A DNA stretch of 64,000 bases from Paraflavitalea pollutisoli (GTDB lineage Bacteria > Bacteroidota > Bacteroidia > Chitinophagales > Chitinophagaceae): the NCBI RefSeq assembly GCF_029360705.1, contig NZ_JARKMX010000008.1, forward strand, positions 4,099,479 to 4,163,478, read 5' to 3'. The translations under genes and the position numbers were made by a program. This document shows, in pieces, positions 52,763 to 60,589 of this stretch. The notes beneath the pieces were generated by a model that saw nothing but the letters and a program-made list of their open reading frames with translations, searched no databases and was not told the origin of the DNA. Position 1 is the stretch's first letter, and each line of letters starts with the position of its first letter.

Positions 52763-54784
52763 ATGATCAAAACAGCTGCTTCTATTCTTGGGTGTTTGGT
52801 ACTCCTTCTCTATACCAAAACAGCCGTGGCACAATCCGGAGATCCTTATAAGGACAGCCTGCTACGCGTCGTGGCCCGCAGCCAGCCCGACACCCACTCA
52901 CTGAAGGCAGCGACCCTCTTGTACAAGCTCTATTTTAATGAAGGGGATTTCAAGAACTCTTTACAATATTGCCGGCAGGCATTGCAGTTTACCGAACGGC
53001 TGGGCATTCCGGAAAAACAGGCACGTATCACGTACAGCATCGGCTTGAATTACACCAACCAGAATATGTATGACAGCGCCCGGTACTACCTCGATAAATG
53101 TGTCACATTGCCCGGATCGATGAAAGACACCATGTTGTTGGTACAATGCAACAACACCCTCTCTATCTTAAGCAACTACCAGTCGGACCATAGCACAGCC
53201 ATCAGCTACCTGATGAAATCGGTCGAGTTGCTCGAAGCCGTTAAGTCTCCGGATCTAAAAGGGGTTATGGCGCAAACCTATATGAACCTGACCAACAACC
53301 TCATCGCTGAGCAGCAGTTGGAAAAAGGCATTGCGTATGGAAAGCGAGCGCTCGAGTTTACGGGTTATCCGGATGAACAGCGGCACCGCATATTGGTGCA
53401 CCTTGACCTGATGGACGCCTATATCAAACAGAATCAGGCCCGCGACGCGGGCCGGCACCTGGATACTGCAGTCCAGCTCAACCAGGTATTGAACAATGTG
53501 GTGATGGCCAACCTGGTCAACAACAACAAAGGCATCTACTTCGAGTACATCAACGACCTGCCTTCAGCGCTCAAAGCGTATAAATTGGCTTATCACCTGG
53601 CAGATAGTATGCAGCAGGACCTGGTGCGCGGCAATCCCGCCAACAATATTGCCCGGCTCCACTTCAAACTGGGTAATTACAAAGAAGCGGAACAGTTTGC
53701 ACACGCTGCCATTGGCGTCGGCACCAGAACACACCAGATGAAAATACTCGCCGATGCCTACAGCCTGCTGACCAACCTGTACGAAACGACCGGCGACTAC
53801 CGGAAAGCACTTAAAATGGCCTTGCTCAATAAACGGTTTGCCGACAGTGCGACCAACAGCGCTACCCAAAAAGTGACCCTATCACTCGAAGCAAAATACC
53901 AGCACCAGAAGAAGGAGAAAGAGATTGCAGAACTGAAAGCAGACGCGGCCGAAAACGAATTGCTGATCCTTAAGCGTAACCGGATCTTATTGATAGGCAG
54001 CCTCTGCGCAGCCATCCTGCTGTTGATCATCGGGTGGCTGTACAAGATCAGCAAACACAAACAGACCATCACAGAAAAAGAAAAGAAATTACAGCTCGAA
54101 CACATCAATTTCCTCGAAAGGCAGCAACAGGTAGTCTCTTTGCAAAGTATGCTCAACGGACAGGAAACAGAACGCACCCGCATCGCCAAAGACCTGCACG
54201 ATGGACTTGGCGGATTGTTCTCTACCGTAAAAATGAACTTCAGCGTGCTGCAATACGAGAACCCTACACTGAAAGAAAATCCCCTGTTCCAGAAAAGTTA
54301 TGAGATGGTCGATACCGCGTCGGTCGAATTAAGGCGCATCGCCCACAACATGATGCCCGAAGTGCTGATGAAGCTGGGACTGATACAGGCCCTTCAGGAT
54401 ATGTGTGCCGCGATCAGCAGCGGGCGCCTCTTACTCGTCACCTTGCAGGCTTATGGTATGGATAAGCGCCTCAACGGCTCCAGCGAGATCATGTTGTACC
54501 GGATCATCCAGGAACTGATCGCCAATATCATCAAGCATGCCCAGGCTACGGAAGCATTGATACAATTTAATAAGAATGGTAACCGGCTCACCATTACTGT
54601 AGAAGACAATGGCCGTGGCTTCAACATGATGGACGTAGATACCACCAAACACAGTGGCATGGAGAGTGTCAGAAACCGCGTCAATTACCTGAACGGGCAG
54701 ATCAATATCGATTCCCGCCGGGGAATCGGCACCACCGTACTGATGGAGTTTCTGATCAATGACGATGAACTATCTTTACCCTGA
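52763..54784 (+). CDS. Sensor histidine kinase with TPR repeats (HisKA_3, NarX/LytS-like)
   Basis: Membrane kinase of 673 residues. The signal peptide ends near VAQSGD (residue 24). Tetratricopeptide repeats fill about 35-370 (for example DFKNSLQYCRQALQF, QQLEKGIAYGKRALEF, NYKEAEQFAHAAIGVG). One membrane helix (about 413-433) is followed by a coiled coil. The phosphoacceptor is in RIAKDLHDGLGG (His about residue 479), the HisKA_3 type. The ATPase part reads ELIANIIKHAQATEA and VEDNGRGFNM. The response regulator begins ten bases downstream. It is divergent from the secreted three-gene operon across 134 bases, so that operon is a possible target. Confidence 0.9.
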   Translation: MIKTAASILGCLVLLLYTKTAVAQSGDPYKDSLLRVVARSQPDTHSLKAATLLYKLYFNEGDFKNSLQYCRQALQFTERLGIPEKQARITYSIGLNYTNQNMYDSARYYLDKCVTLPGSMKDTMLLVQCNNTLSILSNYQSDHSTAISYLMKSVELLEAVKSPDLKGVMAQTYMNLTNNLIAEQQLEKGIAYGKRALEFTGYPDEQRHRILVHLDLMDAYIKQNQARDAGRHLDTAVQLNQVLNNVVMANLVNNNKGIYFEYINDLPSALKAYKLAYHLADSMQQDLVRGNPANNIARLHFKLGNYKEAEQFAHAAIGVGTRTHQMKILADAYSLLTNLYETTGDYRKALKMALLNKRFADSATNSATQKVTLSLEAKYQHQKKEKEIAELKADAAENELLILKRNRILLIGSLCAAILLLIIGWLYKISKHKQTITEKEKKLQLEHINFLERQQQVVSLQSMLNGQETERTRIAKDLHDGLGGLFSTVKMNFSVLQYENPTLKENPLFQKSYEMVDTASVELRRIAHNMMPEVLMKLGLIQALQDMCAAISSGRLLLVTLQAYGMDKRLNGSSEIMLYRIIQELIANIIKHAQATEALIQFNKNGNRLTITVEDNGRGFNMMDVDTTKHSGMESVRNRVNYLNGQINIDSRRGIGTTVLMEFLINDDELSLP

Positions 54785-54793
54785 CTTATTGCT

Positions 54794-55429
54794 ATGATCA
54801 CCATCCTCATCATCGACGACCACCCGCTCGTGACAGACGGCATCAAAACCATGCTGCAGCACGAAGCTCATTTACAGGTTTGCAAAACGGCCCGCACAGG
54901 GCGGGAAGCGCTGGTATTTCTCGAGCAACAGCCCGTAGATGTGATATTGCTCGATATCAGCCTGCCCGACATCGACGGACTGGCACTCTGCCAGCAGATC
55001 CGCCTCACCAATAAAACAAGCCGCATCATTGGTGTTACCTCGGCCAACGACGCAGGTATCATCACGCAACTACTTCACCGTGGTGGCAATGGCTACCTGC
55101 TGAAGAATATGGAGCGCGAAGAACTGATCCATGCGATCAACCGCGTACTGGATGGACATGTATACCTGAGCAAAGAGGCCAATGAGAAAGTATTACAACA
55201 ATACCGTAGCCTGGATTCGGCCCTGCACCAGATGCCGGTTTTGACGAGAAGGGAAAAAGAGATACTGGTATTGCTGAGCGATGGCATGACGGGACCGCAG
55301 ATCGCCGAAAAACTATTCCTGAGCACCTATACCATCGAAACGCACCGCAAGAACCTGTTACAAAAATTCAGCGTCAACAATACAGCCCTGCTATTAAAGG
55401 CGGCCCGCGACTACCGGATTTTAAACTGA
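54794..55429 (+). CDS. NarL/FixJ-type response regulator
   Basis: Regulator of 211 residues that pairs with the kinase encoded just upstream. The receiver begins MITILIIDDHPLVTDGIKTML, the phosphoacceptor Asp is in VIVLLD-type VILLDISLPDIDG (about residue 54), and the domain ends GYLLKNMEREEL. The LuxR-type helix-turn-helix is LTRREKEILVLLSDGMTGPQIAEKLFLSTYTIETHRKNLLQKFSVNN (about 149-195). The spacing (ten bases) and the HisKA_3 partner make this a standard NarL-type system. Its binding sites cannot be named from the sequence. Confidence 0.9.
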   Translation: MITILIIDDHPLVTDGIKTMLQHEAHLQVCKTARTGREALVFLEQQPVDVILLDISLPDIDGLALCQQIRLTNKTSRIIGVTSANDAGIITQLLHRGGNGYLLKNMEREELIHAINRVLDGHVYLSKEANEKVLQQYRSLDSALHQMPVLTRREKEILVLLSDGMTGPQIAEKLFLSTYTIETHRKNLLQKFSVNNTALLLKAARDYRILN

Positions 55430-55451
55430 GACGTCAGCAGGCATTGCACAC

Positions 55452-56168
55452 TCAGGCAATCTTCAGCAGGGTGGCTGCCACAACCCCGGCGGTCTCCGTA
55501 CGCAGGCGATTATGCCCCATCACCACCGGTGTAAACTCGTGCTGTAGCGCCAAATCGATCTCTGCGGGTGTAAAATCGCCTTCCGGACCAATCAGGATCA
55601 GTTGCGAACCTGCAGCACGCTGCGCTTCCTCCCGCAATTCTTTACGGTTGCTTTCCAGGCAATGCGCAATCAGCTTCTGCTCATGTTTCATCACTTCTTC
55701 CAGGCGAAACAATTGTTCGTAACCCACTGGCTGGTGCAGGATGGGTAGCCAGCTTTGCTGGCTTTGTAGCATGGCACTGATGAGGATACTGTTCATCCTG
55801 TCATGCCGGAAATGTTCGCGTTCGGTACGTTCGCAGATCAGGGGTATGATGGCTTGTACGCCGATCTCCGTTACCTTCTCCAGAAACCACTCGATGCGGC
55901 TGGCATTTTTAAGTAGGGAAATAGCTACTGTAATAGTTCGGGCTGCCGGCGCCGTATAGTGTGCATCAACGATGCGTACGCTGCATTTCTTTTTATGGTC
56001 ATCCACAATCTCGGCCGTCAGCAGATTGCCCAGCCCATCCGTTAGTTGTACCTGGTCTCCCACATGCTTGCGCAATACCTGGATGATGTGCTTCGACGCC
56101 TCTTCCGGTAAGGTCATGATCTGGTGGATGGCTGCCGCCGATTCGATGTAAAAGATGGGTAGGCTCAT
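55452..56168 (-). CDS. rsmE: 16S rRNA (uracil-1498-N3)-methyltransferase
   Basis: SPOUT-class enzyme of 238 residues that methylates U1498 of 16S rRNA. I chose ATG 56168; the frame extends 24 codons upstream, but those bases hold the dnaB terminator. The N-terminal PUA-like part reads EEASKHIIQVLRKHVGDQVQLTDGLG (about residues 19-44). The knot domain has ISLLKNASRIEWFLEKVTEIGV (about 83-104), IPLICERTERE, LILIGPEGDFTPAEIDLAL (about 185-203) and LGHN-type MGHNRLRTETAGVVA (about 213-227). All family motifs are present. Confidence 0.95.
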   Translation of the reverse strand: MSLPIFYIESAAAIHQIMTLPEEASKHIIQVLRKHVGDQVQLTDGLGNLLTAEIVDDHKKKCSVRIVDAHYTAPAARTITVAISLLKNASRIEWFLEKVTEIGVQAIIPLICERTEREHFRHDRMNSILISAMLQSQQSWLPILHQPVGYEQLFRLEEVMKHEQKLIAHCLESNRKELREEAQRAAGSQLILIGPEGDFTPAEIDLALQHEFTPVVMGHNRLRTETAGVVAATLLKIA

Positions 56169-56216
56169 ACTGCAAATTAGGGTAAGATGATGACACTGAG
56201 CAGCGCACAACCAGTC

Positions 56217-56252
56217 AAAAAAAAGCCCTCCCCGATGCATAATTGGGAGGGC
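56217..56252 (-). terminator. Intrinsic terminator of dnaB
   Basis: On the minus strand GCCCTCCC (56252-56245) pairs with GGGAGGGC (56232-56225), followed by eight T residues (complement of 56224-56217). It separates dnaB from rsmE. Confidence 0.85.
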
Positions 56253-56299
56253 CTGGAATAAACAACCTCAGAATTTTATAGTGTAGTTACTATTTCAGT

Positions 56300-57880
56300 T
56301 TAGAAAGGCGCATCGTCATCGTCGCCAAACGGCATGTCATTCATCTTACTGCCAGCCTGGATGAACAGCTTGGCGCCACCACCATCGGCAGCACCACCTT
56401 CAGGGGGTACTGGTTTCCAGTTGCCGGTTCCTCCTTGTGATACCAGGCCACCAAAATCATCCTCTTCAAACTCCTGGAACTTCTGGATATGCAGAAGGGC
56501 ACGCAGTTTGATCGTTTCCAGCGAACCGTTACGGTGTTTCGCGATACGGATATGCGTTTCACCTTTATTGCTTTCCCCCATTTCGTTTTGGGCGATATCG
56601 TAGTATTCGGGACGGTAGATAAACATTACCATGTCCGCATCCTGTTCGATCGCACCCGATTCACGGAGGTCACTCAACTGAGGCATCTTGTTACCGTCCT
56701 TACGGGTTTCCACCGCCCGGCTCAACTGCGACAGGGCGATGATTGGCACCATCAACTCCTTTGCCAGCGTTTTCAGGTTACGGGAGATGGTACTGATCTC
56801 CTGCTCACGGTTCTGGCCTTTACCACCACCACCACTCATCAGCTGCAGGTAGTCAATAATGATCAGTCCGATATTGTGTTTGTTCTTCAGACGTCTTGCC
56901 TTCGCACGCAACTCAAATACGTTGAGCGCCGCGGTATCGTCGATGTAGATGGGCGCCTGGGCCAGCTTCTGGATACCCTTGGCATACAGTTGCTTCATTT
57001 CATGCTCTTCCATCTTACCCCGTGATATCTTTTCCAGCATGATTTCACTTTCTGCCGAGAGGATACGTTGTACCAGCTGGGCAGAGCTCATTTCAAGGCT
57101 GAAAAAGGCCACCGGTGTAGGCTTCCGGGGATTTAAGGCAGCGTTCCGGACGAGGTTAAGGGCGAAGGCCGTTTTACCTACCGCAGGACGTGCCGCGAGG
57201 ATTACCAGATCCGAAGGCTGCCAGCCGTAGGTGACCTTATCCAGCGAGACGAACCCGCTTGGCACACCGGTAATATCCTCAGTACGGTTACGCATGTCTT
57301 CGATCCGCTGTACGGTTTTCACCAATACGCTGTCGATACTGTCGAAGTTCTTACGTAGGTGATTATTGGTGATCTCAAACAACTTGCTCTCAGCCACATC
57401 GAGCAGGTCAAAAACGTCTGTGCTATCCTCGTATGATTCGCTGATGATCTCGCCGCTGATGCGGATGAGCTCGCGTTGAATGAACTTTTGCAGGATGATA
57501 CGCGAGTGCGCATCGATATTGGCCGACGATACGACCGAGTTGGTCAGCCGGGTAACATAATAGGGACCACCGATCATTTCCAATTCCTCTTTCGAACGGA
57601 GTTCCTCCACCACGGTCAGGATATCGATCGGCTGGTTTTTCTGTTGCAGGCTCAGCATCGCCCGGTAGATGCGCTGGTTGGCATCCACATAAAAACATTC
57701 CGGTTTCAGGATCTCGATTACCGTATCAAACGCACTCTTTTCCAACATGATAGCACCCAGTACAGCCTCCTCGAGGTCCTTGGCCTGAGGAGGTACTTTT
57801 CCATACATCATCGTATTCAGGTCTACCGACGGCTTCCGACGAGCCTTACTGCGGTCTTTATTAAAATTCGTTAACTCCAT
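56300..57880 (-). CDS. dnaB: Replicative DNA helicase DnaB
   Basis: Hexameric helicase of 526 residues that unwinds DNA at the replication fork. The N-terminal helical domain has PPQAKDLEEAVLGAIMLEKSAFD (about residues 30-52). The RecA-like domain has AARPAVGKTAFALNLVRNAAL (Walker A about 232-239), FFSLEMSSAQLVQRIL, IIIDYLQLMSGGG (Walker B about 343-355) and ALSQLSRAVE. No intein interrupts it. The C-terminal tail is Gly-rich and ends with an acidic cluster (DDDDAPF), common in this phylum. It has its own terminator. Confidence 0.97.
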   Translation of the reverse strand: MELTNFNKDRSKARRKPSVDLNTMMYGKVPPQAKDLEEAVLGAIMLEKSAFDTVIEILKPECFYVDANQRIYRAMLSLQQKNQPIDILTVVEELRSKEELEMIGGPYYVTRLTNSVVSSANIDAHSRIILQKFIQRELIRISGEIISESYEDSTDVFDLLDVAESKLFEITNNHLRKNFDSIDSVLVKTVQRIEDMRNRTEDITGVPSGFVSLDKVTYGWQPSDLVILAARPAVGKTAFALNLVRNAALNPRKPTPVAFFSLEMSSAQLVQRILSAESEIMLEKISRGKMEEHEMKQLYAKGIQKLAQAPIYIDDTAALNVFELRAKARRLKNKHNIGLIIIDYLQLMSGGGGKGQNREQEISTISRNLKTLAKELMVPIIALSQLSRAVETRKDGNKMPQLSDLRESGAIEQDADMVMFIYRPEYYDIAQNEMGESNKGETHIRIAKHRNGSLETIKLRALLHIQKFQEFEEDDFGGLVSQGGTGNWKPVPPEGGAADGGGAKLFIQAGSKMNDMPFGDDDDAPF

Positions 57881-58485
57881 TAGATCAATTGGTCAGTAAG
57901 TAAATGAGAACCAGATAATACAATTGGCTGAACAACAGGTTCAGCAATAGGATGGATTTTCCAGGCCATGCAATCGGATCCCTCAGATCCAACCGATGAC
58001 AACCGGGTTGATGCTCCAGACTTGTGTTACGAAATTGTTAATCCAGCATTACCTGAATGTTACCGCAATAGTCAGGACGGCGAATATATAACCACCCACC
58101 GTCCCAAAAAAAAGAATCTGGAACCTATATTTAATAACCCGCAATTCACGGGCCGGTTCACACTCTTCCTGGGGTTACCCACATCAACGCCCGGCTTATA
58201 CCCAATTTACAAAAGTTTGGCACCCTATCCCAAACGAAATTAACACACCCTGTGCGAAGATAATAATGGCAAAAAATTTGGCCAGCTACCCGTTCGAATA
58301 AGATACAGCGGCATTAAGGGTTTACCCTTTCCAACTATTGGAAAACACTTAATCAGCCTCGTTTTTAACGCTTCGTTCGGCCGCAAACCGGCATAAAACC
58401 ATTAATTTTAGAGACAAAAATGAACAAAGCTTTACTGGTATTGTTTTATGAGCGATATTAGTAAGGTACAAACGTAGAATGCACA
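57881..58485. other. Long intergenic region without a confident gene
   Basis: About 600 bases upstream of dnaB. A 91-codon rightward frame (57968-58243) shows no signal peptide, domain or ribosome-binding context and looks accidental. I see no tRNA, repeat or terminator. The AT content is higher than in the flanking genes towards the right end. Confidence 0.45.
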
Positions 58486-58731
58486 ATGCGGGTATATCAA
58501 CTTAGGCACTATGAAGTGTTGCTGAACGATAAGCAAGGGGAGGAACTGGAATTACTGATACAGTATGAAAAACTGTGCAGTCAATTACTGACCACCAAGG
58601 CACTCTCCTATTCCAACACCGTTGAAATTGCCCGGTTCCGCCCCTTTCGCATGGAACGCCGCGCCAACCGCATTCACCGGCTCCTCATCGATAAATTACC
58701 CGCTTTCAATTTTCTGATCAGCAAAAACTAG
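58486..58731 (+). CDS. Small hypothetical protein
   Basis: Possible protein of 81 residues, basic and helical (RHYEVLLNDKQGEELELLIQYEKLC, then RFRPFRMERRANRIHRLLIDKL). No family was recognised. The amino-acid make-up and amphipathic pattern look natural, unlike other frames nearby. No clear promoter or ribosome-binding site is seen, so the call is tentative. Confidence 0.4.
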   Translation: MRVYQLRHYEVLLNDKQGEELELLIQYEKLCSQLLTTKALSYSNTVEIARFRPFRMERRANRIHRLLIDKLPAFNFLISKN

Positions 58732-59058
58732 CCCATTTCATTTACTTTTCCCGCTATCGTTTGCCATTCAGGCAAGGTATTACTTGTCTGTATATACTGT
58801 CACCACTCCACCATTACTGCCACTACGCTTAACCTCCAACCCAGCTTTAACTACCCGTTTCGGGCATCGGCCCTACCCGCTTTGTGGTATTGATTTTCAC
58901 GAATAATCTCCGCAGCTTTGCCCCTTCCCCCATTTTGGCACGCTTTCCCGTGAACGATCAACATCCTACCTGCCACCCGATAGCGAATCGTCACTGTTTG
59001 TCGGGAAAGTGAACAATAAAGGGGGAATTGCACTATTAAATAATCCTAATTGAAGTTT
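58732..59058. other. Intergenic region, nothing recognised
   Basis: About 330 bases between the small hypothetical gene and a lipoprotein gene. It has no convincing reading frame, repeat, RNA gene or full-consensus promoter. Confidence 0.4.
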
Positions 59059-59520
59059 ATGACACCATTCCTGACAGTACGAAAGCTCACCAGCGTCCTT
59101 TTGCTGAGCGTCCTGTTCTTCACTGCCTGCAAGGTAACCCTGCTGTCGGCCTACGATGAGGTTACCGACAAAACGCTCTCGGAAATGCAGCAAAGCACTA
59201 CTGCCTTTTTCGTAAAACATGAAAGCAATCCCCAATCACCCGACCTGGCCTACAACAAAAGCGAGCCATTTTATGAAGGGCTCAAAGTAAAATCACGCAC
59301 TATACGCATTCGCAACAATGCCATCGAGAAGAACAAGATCATGATCGACATGCTCGACCTGCTCGACAGGAATATCAACCTCATGGACTCGCTCCACAAA
59401 GGAAAACCCAACGGCTTACTCTCTACCAATGATGTCACCCTGCTGAAAAGCGCCTTTGAAACGCAGTATACCGCGATGTTTAAATTCATTATGGCATTGA
59501 AAGCCCGCGCAAAAGGGTAA
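59059..59520 (+). CDS. Putative lipoprotein of unknown function
   Basis: Protein of 153 residues. ATG 59059 gives a lipoprotein signal: MTPFLTVRKLTSVLLLSVLFFTAC, with the acylated Cys at residue 24. A TTG three codons earlier is possible. The mature part is helical and charged (EVTDKTLSEMQQSTTAFFVKHES, KNKIMIDMLDLLDRNINLMDSLHKG) and has no known motif. It starts a group of three small genes in the same direction (59579 and 59927 follow, gaps 58 and 18 bases). Confidence 0.7.
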   Translation: MTPFLTVRKLTSVLLLSVLFFTACKVTLLSAYDEVTDKTLSEMQQSTTAFFVKHESNPQSPDLAYNKSEPFYEGLKVKSRTIRIRNNAIEKNKIMIDMLDLLDRNINLMDSLHKGKPNGLLSTNDVTLLKSAFETQYTAMFKFIMALKARAKG

Positions 59521-59578
59521 TTGCACCATCCCACAAACGCCCTACGCTCTTTACTCACCATACTAAAATCAACACCAT

Positions 59579-59908
59579 ATGGCCATCAATGTAGCTTCGA
59601 TCGCAAAAGATATGCTCAACGCCGCCAAACCCATTCTCCAGAAATATTGGAAAGAGGTAAAACCCTACGCAGAGAAAGAAAGCAAGGCTTTTGCCCAGAA
59701 CCTCGCCATGATCGCAAAGTTGAAGCTGGAAAACAAGATCACGAAAGAAGAAGCACTGCTTCATATAGAAATCCAGAAAAACTCATTCCGCACCGTACTG
59801 CTCGCCGTACAAGGCCTTGGCCTGGTTGCCGTGGAAAATGCCCTGAATGCAGCGATTGGAGTTGTATCGGGAGCGGTCAACAAGGCCATCGGTTGGAATC
59901 TGCTGTAA
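59579..59908 (+). CDS. Small helical protein of unknown function
   Basis: Protein of 109 residues. The N-terminal two-thirds are Lys/Glu/Ala-rich amphipathic helix (KDMLNAAKPILQKYWKEVKPYAEKESKAFAQN). The last 35 residues are small and hydrophobic with glycines (AVQGLGLVAVENALNAAIGVVSGAVNKAIGW), which could enter or lie on a membrane. There is no signal peptide and no recognised family. It lies between a lipoprotein gene and a YcxB-like membrane protein gene, probably co-transcribed. Confidence 0.6.
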   Translation: MAINVASIAKDMLNAAKPILQKYWKEVKPYAEKESKAFAQNLAMIAKLKLENKITKEEALLHIEIQKNSFRTVLLAVQGLGLVAVENALNAAIGVVSGAVNKAIGWNLL

Positions 59909-59926
59909 AGGCCGTACATTAGGGCT

Positions 59927-60436
59927 ATGCCCCCAACCTTTACCATTGACCAGGACCTCACCCTGAAAGAGTACCTGTTGGCTGTACTATTTCTCATCCG
60001 GAAATCGAAGCGCGTGAAGCGATTTGCCCTGTACGCCATTATTGCCGTCATCCTCGTGCAGGTACTGGTGCAAACAGGCATGCCCAAGCCTTTTGACCTG
60101 ACCTGGGTGCTGATCGGGGTTTTTCCGGTTTTCGTCATGCTACTCTTTTATTTGGTCGCGTTGCTACTGTTGATGACCCTGTTGTACGTGGCCAAACCCG
60201 GCCTGTTCAGGCAGGCCACCTACGAGCTTACCCATTGGGGCGTTACCCGCCACAGCGACCGGAATGGATTTGCCAAACCCTGGCGCGAAGTTCAGCGGTA
60301 CAAAGAATCGGAGCATTTCTTCATCTTGTTCACCAATTCCTTCGAGTTTCAGATCATCCAGAAAAACCGGGTATCCATTCCCTTCGAAATCGATGACCTC
60401 CGCAATATGCTCGATGAACAGATCCGTCGCCCCTAG
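59927..60436 (+). CDS. YcxB-like membrane protein
   Basis: Protein of 169 residues with two membrane helices (about residues 35-55 and 65-90) after an N-terminal FTIDQDLTLKEYLLAVLFLIRKSK segment. The C-terminal beta domain reads ATYELTHWGVTRHSDRNGFAKPWREVQRYKESEHFFILFTNSFEFQIIQKNRV and then IPFEIDDLRNML, the pattern of the YcxB-like domain. The function is unknown. It is the third gene of the small group. Confidence 0.65.
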   Translation: MPPTFTIDQDLTLKEYLLAVLFLIRKSKRVKRFALYAIIAVILVQVLVQTGMPKPFDLTWVLIGVFPVFVMLLFYLVALLLLMTLLYVAKPGLFRQATYELTHWGVTRHSDRNGFAKPWREVQRYKESEHFFILFTNSFEFQIIQKNRVSIPFEIDDLRNMLDEQIRRP

Positions 60437-60495
60437 CCTGGCACTTAATACGCACTACATCCCAGGCGGCCTTCCCGACCTTCCCGGCTAATCCT

Positions 60496-60503
60496 TATCT
60501 TTG
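60496..60503 (+). promoter_or_regulatory. -7 box of pheT
   Basis: TATCTTTG is a full match to TAnnTTTG. A leader of about 80 bases precedes the pheT ATG. No TTG lies at the usual spacing. Confidence 0.5.
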
Positions 60504-60589
60504 CCGCTCGCCAACAACCGGGCAGGTGCTCGCTGTAGCAGCTGACCGGAGTGGCAAGTAATATCAACATCAAAAGATCAAACTAAGTA

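Noticed and set aside
57968-58243. Rightward 91-codon frame upstream of dnaB
   Set aside because: Proline- and polar-rich chance-like sequence without promoter, ribosome-binding site or family features.
58732-59058. Possible tRNA or riboswitch in the gap
   Set aside because: No cloverleaf, T-arm consensus or known riboswitch core could be found by eye here or in other gaps of the window.
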